A stretch of DNA of 64,000 nt from Pseudophaeomoniella oleicola (Eukaryota > Ascomycota > Eurotiomycetes > Phaeomoniellales > Phaeomoniellaceae). Position numbers and translations under genes: made by a program. Every line of letters begins with the position of its first letter. The stretch's first letter is position 1. The stretch covers positions 62,001 through 126,000 of the forward strand of contig QWDQ01000002.1 in NCBI GenBank assembly GCA_003868215.1. Direction: 5' to 3'. Below, piece after piece: positions 12,500 to 23,070 of this stretch. The notes beneath the pieces are model-generated. The model saw only the letters and a list, made by a program, of their open reading frames with translations. It ran no database searches and was not told the DNA's origin.

Positions 12500-13653
12500 C
12501 TAAACGGTTGGGACCCCAAGTCCAAACATCGCCGTTGAATTCTTCCATGTCCTGAAGGATCCAAAGTCAGCGCTTTTCAGAAAGTATCAAGCAGGTCAGA
12601 ACCCACCTCTCACACAACTCTTCAACGGGAATCCCTTTGATCTTCGCGACGACGTGAGCAACGTGGGCAATGGTGACAGGCTCATTGCGTCCCTTGACCA
12701 TGGTCCCCTTCTGCCACTTTTCCTTCTTTACAGCCTTAACACCTAGATCAGGAGCACCGTCCATGAACTTGGACGAGGCATGCGAAGGGCGCATCTCGCA
12801 CTGCAGCTGTTAGCTACGTCTCGTCAAGTGAAAGAGAAGCATACCCAAGGCCCATCCGTCTCAATCTGCAGTCTTTCCAGAGGGATATGTCTAACAACTT
12901 CTACGTTCTCTTCCGTCTTCATGCTGCATCCATTGACCCCAATGTCAAAGCCTTGGTCTATCAACATTCTCATTTCCTCTACTGTTCCTGTGAAGCTGTG
13001 GACCAGGCCGCGCTTTGGTAGCTGCTCTAATCTTGAAGCAAGGAGGCGTTGAAAGTCTTCGCTGGCAGCCCGCATGTGAAGGAACAAAGGGAGTTGTAGT
13101 TCTACAGCAAGATCAAGCTGTTGTTCAAATGCTTTCAACTGAGTTTCCTTGGAAGCCAGGAATAGCCGGTCATAGTCCAGACCAATCTCACCAAATGCGA
13201 CGACACGCCCAGTGCTTTTACCTTTCGCAGCCATGCTCCTAAGGCCGTTGATTACGGCTTCAGGCCCACCAGGTGTTTCGTCAAATTCTGTACTGGAACA
13301 AGGATGTACACCTACTGTAGCGTAGCATGCACCGGCTACCGTTTTGTTAGTATCTCCATCACTTTCAAGGCTAGTGCGTGCGGGAAGGACATACAATATT
13401 GTTCAGCAAGCTCGACCACATGTTGTGACTCCTTCAGATTGGATCCCGTAATCATGAATTTGGTGCACCCGACATCTTTTGCACGCTGAATTACGTCCGT
13501 CAAGTCATCGTCATGAGCTTGTTTGCCATGGTAAATACCTCGAAATATAGGGTCCCCTAGATTGATGCCAACCTACAGTTCTCAGCCTTTGCGGCGTTCA
13601 AAAGCTTACGGAAAACATACATCCGCATATCGGAGTTGTTTCCCACTTGACAT
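12500..13653 (-). CDS. TatD family metal-dependent hydrolase (DNase)
   Basis: The TatD family are TIM-barrel metal-dependent exo/endo-deoxyribonucleases; the fungal members are linked to DNA degradation and repair. Five exons are read (13653-13621, 13572-13395, 13335-12845, 12800-12607, 12551-12500) with introns of 48, 59, 44 and 55 nt, giving 315 residues, the usual length. The second intron carries a perfect TACTAAC branch site. Motifs in order are VGINLGDPIFRGIYHGKQ (N-terminal strand), CYATVGVHPCS, AFGEIGLDYDR (metal Glu/Asp), PLFLHMR, LVHSFTG, ETDGPWCEMRPSHASS and the C-terminal EKWQKGTMVKGRNEP. The bacterial HxH motif is replaced by GIN, as I recall for eukaryotic TatD proteins. The gene is divergent from the cytochrome b2-like gene. 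Confidence 0.92.
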
Positions 13654-14334
13654 GCTGTGCAGATACTTGCAAGGAGACCGTCTTTGTGAGCGGTCTTTAT
13701 TTGCAGAAAGGAAAGCAAATTTGAATGCTGTATAGGGAGACAGGTTTGTTTACGTTAACGAAAGCATAACCACAAATGAAGAGTCAATTGCCTACCTCTA
13801 GTCCAGACCCCGGTTGACCTAGGCGCAATTTGAGATATCCATCGCGTATGTAAACAGAGAATGGGCATTGGGGGATCCTCTGGATGTTCTGAACCGTATC
13901 AAACTTGAATTGTCCCCTCGTAGAGAGAATCCGGCACAACTTCGGCAGAGTTGCCCTTCTCCTTTGCATCTTTAGAAGAGCCGACGTCTGTGCCTATGGT
14001 GGCCTAATCCCCGCCTTTTGCCGTTATCTGAGGATTCGGTGACAAACACCGGCATTGGACAGTTAGGTAACTCCACTAAGTTATATATCAGAGGAATTGA
14101 GGTGGAAGGGGAAAGCGTCAAAAGCTATCAGTCTTTTGGTGTCAACAGGTCCTTTGAGACAGTATTTGGGCGGTGTCGGCTTTACTTTGAGAGTATTGAA
14201 CACTTTCTCTTCCCACTCAGAAAACTCATCAGAATATCAGTGCTCTCAGCCAAAGCGACAACGATAGCGGCCTTCCCACCAATCACTGATCACCCTTTAC
14301 AGAGCAGAACAACATATTCAATTGTGTTGTGACC
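13654..14334. promoter_or_regulatory. shared divergent promoter region, TatD / cytochrome b2-like
   Basis: This 681-bp gap lies between two divergent start codons, so both promoters must lie here. No specific binding site is claimed. Confidence 0.5.
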
Positions 14335-15917
14335 ATGTCCAAGGGCAAAGCCATATCGGTCGAGGAAATCTCGAGACACAATACAGGGAACGACTGCTGG
14401 CTGGTCATCGATAACGAAATTTGGGATCTTACAGAATTTGCTCCACAACATCCAGGTGGTGCTGCTATCATCCTCAAATATGCGGGAAGAGATGCTACGG
14501 AAGCTTACAATGAGATACACTCTCCGTCAGTCCTCCGAGACAACCTCGATCGATCAAAGCATATCGGCAGTATCGACAAGTCTACTATCACGCCAGATTG
14601 GCAGAGGCCTCCTCCGAAGGCCACGAAGCAATTACAGAAGAATGAAAAGCCTCCGCTTCATAGCATCATCAACGCATTCGACTTCGAGACTGTAGCATCT
14701 CAGACCGCACCCGCAAAGACGTGGGCATTCTACTCCTCCGCTGCAACTGATCTCATCACGAGGGATCTGAATCGAAGCCTCTACAACCGGATATTCTTTC
14801 GTCCTCGCACCATGCGAGACGTTTCCAAGATCGATACTACCACCTCTATCTTGGGACAGAACGTCTCGTCCCCTTTCATGGTAGCTCCTGCAGCAATGGT
14901 CAAATTAATTCATCCAGACGGTGAAAAGGGCATTGCTGCAGCTTGTGCTGATAGGGGTATAATCCAATGCGTTAGCACCAATTCATCATTTCCACTGTCT
15001 GAACTTTCGCAAGCTCATCCCAAACAACCCTTCTTCTTCCAACTGTATGTCAACAAGGATCGTCCTAAGTCTGAAGCTCTACTGCGCACACTCAACGCCA
15101 TGCCCAATGTCAAGGCAATTCTCGTGACCTGTGACGCTGCAGCAGCCGGTAAAAGAGAGGCTGACGAAAGAGTCAAAGCAGACGAATCCGTTGGTGTCCC
15201 AATGACCAACGCGGTTGCCAAGAATGACAAAAAGGGTGGTAGTTACGGTCGGCTGATGGGGGGCTACATCGATAACAAACTCAACTGGGACGATATTGCA
15301 TGGCTTCGGAAGCATACCAAGATTCCGTTGGTCTTGAAAGGGATAATGACAGCTGCTGATGCCAAGTTAGCAGCTGAATATGGTCTGGATGGCATCCTGC
15401 TCAGCAACCATGGAGGGCGAAATCTAGACACGAGCCCGCCTGGTATCATCGTCCTGCTCGAGATCCACAGACGTTTTCCTGAGATCCTCGATAAACTCGA
15501 AATCTTCGTTGATGGTGGCGTCAGACGTGGTACAGACATCCTTAAGGCTCTGTGCTTGGGTGCTAGGGGTGTCCTCCTCGGTCGACCGTTCCTCTATGCG
15601 GCAGGATATGGCCAAGAAGGCGTTGAACACTTGATTGACAGTAAGTTCGGCGTTCTCGTAGGAGACTAGATGATCCGTCCACTAACGTTGTCTTCTTCCA
15701 AACAGTCCTACAAGATGAGCTCGTAGTCTCTATGTCGAACACAGGGATCACAAACCTCAGCCAGGCATGTCCTGATCTCGTTCACACTGGTGATATCGAT
15801 CATTTGGTACCAAGCACGAAAGGCCATCCGTACATAACGTGGAGAGCAGGAGCAAGTAGCTTAGACATAAAGAAAGATTCGTTGGACGACAGGAAGTTGG
15901 GAAGAGCTAAGTTGTAA
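14335..15917 (+). CDS. cytochrome b2-like FMN-dependent L-lactate (2-hydroxyacid) dehydrogenase with C-terminal AKL
   Basis: The enzyme combines a haem-binding cytochrome b5 domain with an FMN-dependent alpha-hydroxyacid dehydrogenase barrel, as in yeast flavocytochrome b2, which oxidises L-lactate to pyruvate. Two exons (14335-15640, 15706-15917) flank a 65-nt intron, giving 505 residues. The b5 domain is at residues 5-80, with haem ligands in HPGG (His39) and EIHS (His62). The barrel runs from about residue 105 to 470, with VLKGIMTAADA, the catalytic SNHGGRNLD, and the FMN-phosphate motif VDGGVRRGTDILKALCLGA. No mitochondrial presequence precedes the b5 domain, and the protein ends in GRAKL, matching a type 1 peroxisomal signal. 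Location in peroxisome or cytosol and the exact 2-hydroxyacid substrate are inferences. The start at 14335 is the first ATG. Confidence 0.9.
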
Positions 15918-16433
15918 TGGCCATGGCCTCGAAGGATGAGGGATGAACGGACAATACTAATTGGTTTCCGATGCTGGTGCCGTTGAAGTCCCTTCTACTC
16001 TTGAGCCTTGTAGTGTGTACGCTCCGAGGTGTTAAGTAGGAGTCAATGGCCAGCACTCTTCTTCCCGAAATGGCTGCTTCTCATACACTTTGTGCTTGGC
16101 ATCGTCAGCTATTCGACTCGCCGTGTCTCTCCCACGCCGTCTTTCCATCTATATGTCAGTCATGGGAAACCTCACAAAGCACACATTCCAAAGTAGATAT
16201 CGCACAGGCACCATTTATGACCTCGGTGAATGATTGTAACTTGCCAATATTAGGAGGGTGGTCGATCAAACCGCAAAAGTTGACGGTCATCGTGCACGAT
16301 CTTCAGGGGAACGACGAGCATGTAACTGTAAAAGCGGGTTTTCGAGCGAATTAGACAAGAGATGCGTGTACTGTAACTCAATGACTGCAGACAAGATGAA
16401 AGCGGCTGAGCCAATATCAGGTAATTAAGATAC

Positions 16434-16449
16434 CTTACTACGTAGTAAG
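16434..16449. repeat. palindrome TACTACGTAGTA, copy 2 (extended to 16 nt)
   Basis: The 12-nt core at 16436-16447 is extended by two further paired bases on each side. Confidence 0.85.
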
Positions 16450-16633
16450 TATGTCTTGTAATATCCTCAAAGCCGAGATACCACAGGGCCTACGTTGTAT
16501 GTATCTTGTTATCTATTATCCTTGATTTTCGACCCCCCGTACAAGTCCAAGCCTTTGCCGTGGCGACGGGTGTGTACAATAGAAAGACCACAAGTGACTA
16601 TCTCGCTACGTAAGTGGTAAACAATGGGAAAGT

Positions 16634-16664
16634 GGGGAGGCACCGGGAGGCACTGGGAGGCACC
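16634..16664. repeat. three-unit GGGAGGCAC(C/T) tandem repeat
   Basis: Three near-identical 10-nt units in a row, in non-coding DNA. Confidence 0.85.
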
Positions 16665-17287
16665 TTGGCCTTTATCGACCCTTAGGTAAGTTATTGATTA
16701 TCCCAGTTAAAAGGGAAGATTAATTGGATTAAGTTAAGCCTTTGGTAGTTGAAATTGCCCTGATTTTGCCGCATCGTCACCCCCCCGACGTCTCCAAGTC
16801 TTAAGACTACATGCGGTTTTGCGATATCCATTGCCTATCACTATCCTCTACTTTTTCCTCTTGTTACAGTCCTGGAACCAGTTTGGGTCTTCTCTGTATA
16901 CTCCCCTCTCCTTTATCTTCGACCTGTACTTATTACCAATCGTGCATATATCTTAGCCCAATTTCCTCCGAGTCTTCTCGCCGTTGGAGAAACACCCGGT
17001 GGACTTGGAAGGTGCGCTGTTTGGCGGTTTGCATTTTGACGACTCCACGAATCGACTCATACTCCATATCCTCTCATAAGGACAGGCACGGTCTCTCCCG
17101 TACTACAACTGCTGCATATACTCCCTTGTGGGCTCACCAACCTCAGGTGTACGCTGTCTCTTGGGTCGCTTGGAAGGAGACACATCAATCAGTCTCGGGG
17201 CGGAAAGCATACAATCGGCTCGTCCTGGTGAGAAGGTGAAGCCGCGGAAGGGCACTTTGGTTGGAGAACAATAACAGAGACACAACC

Positions 17288-19747
17288 ATGAGTTGGCGCA
17301 GGAAAGCGTCCACAGGGTCCCAGAGTTCATGGACAAATCAGAAGTTGGAAGCTGGTACTGAAAAGCCGGACCGCGGCGATCGAGAATCAGATTGGGAAGA
17401 CGAAGACGATTCACCTTCTTCATACGGCTCGCGAGTGACATCTGGTTCGTCACAGCCAATGCTGAGTAGAGCGACAAGTGCATATTCCAGACAATCGAAG
17501 AAATTATTCCTATGGAGAATACCGGCTTCAATTACGCGACGATGGCTATGTATAGCCCTGACATCGATAATGTTCTTCTTTATTCTCAGTCTTTTCCGAG
17601 CGAGCTGGTCTTCGGCGAGGAGGGTGGAAGTTGAATTGCAAAAAGGGTCGCCTATGGTGAATAAGCCGCCACCATGGGAATCTTTTCCTTTTCTAGAGAG
17701 ATATTACGGGGGTCTTCGCGCTCTCGTAGACAAGTCTTCGAATATACCCGAGTATCCGAGTGATGCGGATGAAGCCAACCCGGAGGAAAAGAACAAGACT
17801 GCATCTCTGGAGGCTCGAGACTTACCCACGAAACCCTTGCCGCCGGGCAATCGAAAACCCAGCGTGGAATTCAATCCATATCCCCAGTATACGTCGGAGG
17901 AATATACAGCCACCTATGGCAAGAAGGTCGACTGTTTCCTGGACGAAGCAGGAAAGATCAAGGTACCTTCGGTGCGAATGTATCCGGGTGTTCCAGAAGG
18001 TATGCCAGAGGCTGTCATGGGTTCCAACAGTCTGTTGGGCATTCGTGACGATGTCTGCTTTGATCGATTTGGTCGCCTGGGGCCGTACGGACTGGGCTAC
18101 AGCCTTGCAAGAGGAGGCTCAGGGGCTTCCTTGAATGGTGATCGCGAAGGAGCAGACGAGGTGTGGAGCGAAACGCCTGAAGTCAAGTGGGAGGGCGTCC
18201 GATGGGCAGATATACAGAATCGGTGTGTCAAGGCCAATGCTCACAGGTTCCAGCCTCTCCCGGACCCCAAGATCGATAGATTCCGAGCTATGCAGATAGG
18301 GCCAGACCCGAGAAGATCAAAAAGGGAAGAGCCAGCAGCTGAGACGGTCCATGAAGAGCCGAAAGCAGCAGAAAGTTCCAAAGAAGCCAAGAAGCTGCCC
18401 AGGACAGCCGTTATCATCCGAACCTGGTCGGACTTCAAGTATACCACCGAAAGTGTCCTCTATCTTCGCGCTTTGATCTCTGAATTATCTCTGCAGTCGG
18501 GTGGAGAGTATCAGGTTCATTTCCTTGTCCACGTCAAAGATGATAACTTGCCGATTTGGTCTGATGATGGAACTTACGAGCGTGTTCTGAAAGATTCACT
18601 CCCAGAGGAATTTCGCGGCATGGGAACACTTTGGACCGAACGTCAAATGCTTTTGATGTATGGTGGCTTGCAGGAGACGATGATGAGAGACCTTCCAGTA
18701 CATGGCGTGTACAGAAGCACTTTCATGCCTATGCAATACTTTGCTTATAGTCATCCTGAATATGACTTCTTTTGGAACTGGGAGATGGATGCTCGATATA
18801 CTGGCCATTGGTATCATCTCTTTGACAGCGTCTCGAAATGGGCAAAAGACCAGCCACGCAAGAACTTGTGGGAGCGCAATTCCCGGTTCTACATCCCGTC
18901 TGAACACGGGACGTGGGAAGATTTCAGACATATGGTCCGAGTTCAGACCGACATGGGTACTGACTCTCCAAAGGACATGTGGGCTGGTCTCAAATCTTCA
19001 TCAGCAGAGAGCAAGTCTCATCCAGTGAAAGGCGACAAAACCATTTGGGGTCCAGAACCGATCCTCGACAACGATGTTTCATGGGATCAGGACGTACAGC
19101 CACCGACCACGTACGCTAAAGACGAGTACGCTTGGGGTGTCGGCGAGGAGGCCGATCTCATTACGTTCAATCCTCTCTTCGATCCAGAGGGAACAACGTG
19201 GCTCCTCGCTGAAGACGTCACAGGCTACAATACCACGCGGGGTCTTCCACCCCGTCGCGTTGCCATTATCACCGCATCCCGTCTCTCTCGTCGTCTCCTT
19301 CTAACCATGCACCACGAAACGTCCATTAACCATCACACGATGTTCTCCGAAATGTGGCCGGCATCCTGTGCCTTACACCACGGTCTCAAAGCCGTCTATG
19401 CGCCTCATTCGGAGTATATTGACCGCAAGTGGCCCACGCATTACCTTGCATCGGTCTTCAATGGCGGCAAGAACGGAGCTACAGGTGGGTCACGCACCTC
19501 TGTTTTCGGCGACCGGGAACACAACTTCAGAGGGACGACGTGGTATTACAATGCTGGATTCCCGGAAGTCTTATGGCATCGCTGGTTGGGCTACAAAATG
19601 AATAACGACGGCGGTGAGGAATGGGAAGTCAGTGGTGAGGGAAGGATGTGCTTGCCTGCCATGCTGTTACATCCGATCAAGAGAGTCGACCTAGTCCAGG
19701 AGGGCAGAAAAGCCGAAGATTGGAATGGCGGTGCTTGGAACGAATGA
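17288..19747 (+). CDS. DUF3405 family type II membrane protein
   Basis: This is a large fungal family of unknown function with glycosyltransferase-like features, so a role in glycan synthesis in the secretory pathway is only a suggestion. It is a single exon of 819 residues. The N-terminal 70 residues are polar and Ser-rich. One membrane segment (about 86-105, WLCIALTSIMFFFILSLF) follows a basic patch, which predicts a short cytosolic tail and a large lumenal domain. The domain includes RTAVIIRTWSDFKYT, a Trp-rich acidic segment FFWNWEMDARYTGHWYHLF, LWERNSRFYIPSEHGTWED and a final TTWYYNAGFPEVLWHRW. The start is the ATG at 17288. Codon use looks like that of its neighbours. Confidence 0.88.
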   Translation: MSWRRKASTGSQSSWTNQKLEAGTEKPDRGDRESDWEDEDDSPSSYGSRVTSGSSQPMLSRATSAYSRQSKKLFLWRIPASITRRWLCIALTSIMFFFILSLFRASWSSARRVEVELQKGSPMVNKPPPWESFPFLERYYGGLRALVDKSSNIPEYPSDADEANPEEKNKTASLEARDLPTKPLPPGNRKPSVEFNPYPQYTSEEYTATYGKKVDCFLDEAGKIKVPSVRMYPGVPEGMPEAVMGSNSLLGIRDDVCFDRFGRLGPYGLGYSLARGGSGASLNGDREGADEVWSETPEVKWEGVRWADIQNRCVKANAHRFQPLPDPKIDRFRAMQIGPDPRRSKREEPAAETVHEEPKAAESSKEAKKLPRTAVIIRTWSDFKYTTESVLYLRALISELSLQSGGEYQVHFLVHVKDDNLPIWSDDGTYERVLKDSLPEEFRGMGTLWTERQMLLMYGGLQETMMRDLPVHGVYRSTFMPMQYFAYSHPEYDFFWNWEMDARYTGHWYHLFDSVSKWAKDQPRKNLWERNSRFYIPSEHGTWEDFRHMVRVQTDMGTDSPKDMWAGLKSSSAESKSHPVKGDKTIWGPEPILDNDVSWDQDVQPPTTYAKDEYAWGVGEEADLITFNPLFDPEGTTWLLAEDVTGYNTTRGLPPRRVAIITASRLSRRLLLTMHHETSINHHTMFSEMWPASCALHHGLKAVYAPHSEYIDRKWPTHYLASVFNGGKNGATGGSRTSVFGDREHNFRGTTWYYNAGFPEVLWHRWLGYKMNNDGGEEWEVSGEGRMCLPAMLLHPIKRVDLVQEGRKAEDWNGGAWNE

Positions 19748-20535
19748 AGCTGGAATTTGAGCGCAACTATACATTTATCATCTTTATATCCCCGGTTGGT
19801 TGATTCCCCTAAACCGTTGTTGCATGGAATGAGCCCTTTATATCTACCGTCCCAGGATACATGAGGTGGTTGTCTGCATTTTGGCGTTGTTGTTTTTCTT
19901 GGACTTTTTTTTTACGTACGATGATAACCTGAGATGGCACCTACTGAACTACTACCAACCAGTGTACCAAAGCAACGAATGGTCAATGGTGTATCTAACG
20001 TCTGATGATTATCATGCATTTCTCCCATCTTTGCAGTCTATAAGTTACTACTTGGAAAATATATCCCGATATGTAACTTCTTAAATATACCTACCTAGGT
20101 ACCTTAGTTGTCGTAGAGGGCGAGGCTGAATATTTGCTTTTTGCTGTCGTTACAAGGGCCCCCCAAAGCAACGGTCCATGTCCCAGTTCCCCAGTCGGTC
20201 CCAGATGTGCAGTGCCCTCGACCCCACGTTGTTTAGTCTGGGTAGATCGTCCCTACTACTTTGCTAGTCAGTAATACATATCTTCAACGCTGGAGAATTC
20301 GAGTAGTCAACAAGAGAAGAACCAGAGACTACATATAATATCATTCCACTACTTATGTTGAGCAGTATCGAAATCGAATCTTCGCTCATAGATCTGCTAC
20401 TTCACTGTTGGGACTGGTGTGATGAGAGAGGGTTGGTGACGTACTGACTGCCCTACGAGCGGGGACTAATTTCTTCATGCTGAGTGCATGTGAAAAGACC
20501 AGACCAGACAGTAGGGACTGTTGAAGTTTAGAACC
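19748..20535. other. spacer upstream of kinase-like gene
   Basis: 788 bp with 3' flank and promoter. A TACCTAGGTA palindrome sits at 20092-20101 next to AT-rich DNA. No gene is seen. Confidence 0.5.
20092..20101. repeat. perfect palindrome TACCTAGGTA, copy 3
   Basis: 10-nt palindrome inside a longer CCTACCTAGGTACC context. Confidence 0.8.
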
Positions 20536-21678
20536 ATGGACGAACAGATTCATCGATTGGTCGAGAAGGCGTATTGTATGTGCAATTGGACTGCTTTCCC
20601 TCTTCTCCTGATCTCTTCTTTCCCTCTTTCAGTCGTATATATCTGCATTTGATGCCTCATGCTCACAGATATCACAGCTCTATACGAAAGCAAAGATCCA
20701 TCCCAACGCTTATTGATTTCCATCGCTGGAATTCCTGGCTCCGGCAAGACCACTTTAGCCACTCGAGTGTCTCGTCTCCTGAACGCTCGCTATCATCAAC
20801 TCAATCAAACCAAACACCCCAATTCCCCTAGCTCTCCTCCGATCGTCCCTGATATCAGCACGTCACTTCCTCTTGACGGCTTCCACTTGACACGCAACGA
20901 GCTCTCTGCACTTCCGAACCCTGAAGAAGCTCACTTCCGCCGCGGTGCTGCCTTCACCTTCAACGCTGATGCCTACCTCGACCTCATTCGCAAACTTCGT
21001 GATCCTATCTTACCCGAAACCCGCACCATCCACCCCCCCAGCTTCGACCATGCAATCAAAGACCCGATCGAAGATGACATCCCGATCCCATCGACGACCC
21101 GCATCGTGATCATCGAGGGCAACTACCTAGCCCTCGACCTCGAACCTTGGTCCACCGCGGCACGCCTCATGGACGAAGTCTGGTTCCTCGACGTGCCGCT
21201 CCCCATCGCCCGTTCCCGCCTGATCAAACGCCACGTCGCCTCGGGCATCTGCGACACCGAAGCCTACGCCGCCCGCCGGGTCGACGAATCCGACCTCCGC
21301 AACGCCACCGAGATCCTCGACACGAAGCTGCCCTCCAACATCATCAAGGAATCCATCACCTCCCGCGAAGACGGAACCTGGTCCGCGAAAACACCCCAAT
21401 CCGAAACCGCGCTCGAACAGGAAAAGCACTGGAACGGCATGGCCGAGGTAGAAAGAGAGGTTTCGAACCGAAACCATGATCTAGAAAAGAAAGAAGAAGC
21501 AGAAGCAAACCCATCATTACCACCACCACCGGCCACAGCGACGACAACATCTTCATCCCCCCATCCCGAAAGACCAATCCAACCACCCCGACACGAAACA
21601 AACAATTCCATCGACTCCGTCGGCTCGTCGGGAGGTAGCAGTTTGATCGAATTAGCTCGCGCCGGTGGAGGGTGTTGA
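20536..21678 (+). CDS. YFH7-like P-loop kinase (phosphoribulokinase/uridine kinase superfamily)
   Basis: This is a small-molecule kinase of the PRK/uridine kinase/pantothenate kinase group. The closest named relative I recall is yeast Yfh7, of unknown substrate and similar length (about 350 residues). Two exons (20536-20575, 20669-21678) flank a 93-nt intron, giving 349 residues. The Walker A is GIPGSGKTT (residues 34-42). PLDGFHLTRNEL supplies the substrate-side Asp. HFRRGAAFTFNADAYLDLI and IIEGNYLALDLEPW follow, with SRLIKRHVASG as the likely lid. The last 90 residues are Glu/Lys- then Pro/Ser/Thr-rich and look disordered. The short first exon is supported because the acceptor at 20668 restores a continuous helix into the P-loop. 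The alternative internal ATG at 20659 would lose it. Confidence 0.85.
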
Positions 21679-21791
21679 TGTCCCCGGGGCGATACTGCCC
21701 ACCTAAATAGATAGATAGATACGTAGGTAGTAGGTTACATTAGATAGATGCAAGGACAGAAGTAGAAGCCAGGAACTAACCCTTTCCCAAA

Positions 21792-21838
21792 TTTTTTATT
21801 TATTTTTTTTTTTTATTTATTTTTTTTTTTTTTTTTTC
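21792..21838. repeat. T-rich tract
   Basis: About 47 nt almost entirely T, broken by single A residues. Probably a 3'-flank low-complexity tract. Confidence 0.9.
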
Positions 21839-21856
21839 GTTCTACGTTGCTGGGAC

Positions 21857-21889
21857 GGATAGGGATAGGGATAGGGATAGGGATAAGGG
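21857..21889. repeat. (ATAGGG)4 repeat
   Basis: Four perfect ATAGGG units followed by ATAAGGG. It resembles a one-base variant of the fungal telomere unit TTAGGG but is short and internal. Confidence 0.85.
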
Positions 21890-22197
21890 ACAGGGTGGAG
21901 AGTTGGAGTGGAATCGGTTAGGTACTATAAGTTGTCGGTCATGTAGTATTGATTTGGTAAACGTCTGGATGATACTGTAACGAGTTCAATGTTCCACGAT
22001 TCAATCCCTACCCCGTTCTCGTATCTACCTACCTACATAAACTTTGGTTCGGGGACACATAATACATGCATGGCCCCCGATGAGTTATCAGCACTCATCT
22101 TATAGCAGCAAGAAAAAACATTGATCACCTATCTATCTCCTCCCCATCGTGACCAATCAATGATCTTCCACAAACGCCCCCCAAATTTTCCAATAAA

Positions 22198-23070
22198 TCA
22201 AATGTTCTCATAAGATATCCCGCAAGGACCTGCGATGTCACCCGTGCTCCTGAACGGAGGATCTGAATCAACAGAATATTCAAGGCCGTCTAACAGACCC
22301 GCTGGGCATGTTGAGCTGTTGTTCCCTGCTGCGCCTGTGCCTGTGCCGCCGGTGGTGGTGGTTGTGACGGAAGTCATATTGATTGCTTGAGACACGACGC
22401 AACCCTCGTAAAAGTACCACCAAGCCTGGACGCAGTTTTGCAATTCGAAGAAGCAGGTGTTGCAGCATGCTTGGGCATTTGTACCTTGGGGTTCGGTGAG
22501 CGGGTATAGAGAGTTGCTTAGGTCGAGACTATGGATTGTTTGGGAGTGTTTACCATATGCGGGACCTGGTGATGGTAGAGATGAGTTGGTTGTGGCACAA
22601 GGGTAGACAGTCGCGGTTGCGGCTGTTGTGGTCGTTATAGTTACAGCATAAGTCGTCGATGTGACGGTCCTTGTGGGGGTGTTGAGGGCCAAGCATGAGC
22701 ATGCACTGCTGGTGTACGCAGGGCCGGAGGAAAATGAGGCCGGATAAGTGCAGGAATTGCATGGATCGCGGCGGATCAAGGGGGAAGTCTCTGCTGCTAT
22801 GGGAGAGTTTGTGGTAGGGGGGTTGCCAGGCAGGAAAACGAAGCGTGTCGATGCAGTCACAGTGGTGGTGATTGTCCCCGTGACGACACTTTCTGCAGGT
22901 AAGTCTGTGACGGAAAGATAAGAGGAGCAGAAGGATCTTGCTACAGCAGGGTTGGGATAGATGCGTGCAATGTCGGTACAAGAGATATTATCAGTTGTGG
23001 GAAAGGGGGCCGGAGAGGCATTGAGCTTCATAAAAGAAAGCGATAAAATCAGAGAAGCATAGGAGAACAT
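22198..23070 (-). CDS. secreted Cys/Thr-rich protein of unknown function
   Basis: I do not recognise a family. It is a single exon of 290 residues. The first ~20 residues (MFSYASLILSLSFMKLNAS) form a hydrophobic signal peptide. The mature protein has 14 cysteines. Two long Thr-rich segments (TGTITTTVTAST and a run near residue 140) are likely O-glycosylated. A compact region ACCNTCFFELQNCVQAWW..GC near residues 205-230 has PAN/apple-like cysteine spacing. There is no C-terminal hydrophobic tail, so GPI anchoring is not indicated. An extracellular or wall-associated protein is the best reading. Confidence 0.75.
   Translation of the reverse strand: MFSYASLILSLSFMKLNASPAPFPTTDNISCTDIARIYPNPAVARSFCSSYLSVTDLPAESVVTGTITTTVTASTRFVFLPGNPPTTNSPIAAETSPLIRRDPCNSCTYPASFSSGPAYTSSACSCLALNTPTRTVTSTTYAVTITTTTAATATVYPCATTNSSLPSPGPAYGKHSQTIHSLDLSNSLYPLTEPQGTNAQACCNTCFFELQNCVQAWWYFYEGCVVSQAINMTSVTTTTTGGTGTGAAGNNSSTCPAGLLDGLEYSVDSDPPFRSTGDIAGPCGISYENI

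Larger units (their letters stand above)
15918..17287. other. spacer / leader upstream of DUF3405 gene
   Basis: About 1.4 kb without a gene. It holds the 3' flank of the dehydrogenase gene, a 16-nt palindrome (16434-16449), a three-unit GGGAGGCAC repeat (16634-16664) and, from about 16810, a pyrimidine-rich stretch likely to be promoter or leader of the DUF3405 gene. Confidence 0.5.
21679..22197. other. convergent 3' spacer
   Basis: Tail-to-tail gap between the kinase-like gene and the secreted-protein gene. It has a long T-rich tract, an ATAGGG repeat and TAGATA/CTAC repeats, and no gene. Confidence 0.5.

Noticed and set aside
13784-13969. Minus-strand open frame upstream of TatD as an extra N-terminal exon
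   Set aside because: The ATG at 13653 gives the expected family N-terminus directly, and no splice from this frame is needed.
16811-17239. 142-residue plus-strand frame before the DUF3405 gene
   Set aside because: It lies in a pyrimidine-rich promoter/leader zone and has no domain-like features.
21857-21889. ATAGGG repeat as an interstitial telomere
   Set aside because: Only four units, with a unit differing from TTAGGG by one base, beside other simple repeats and far from a chromosome end signal.
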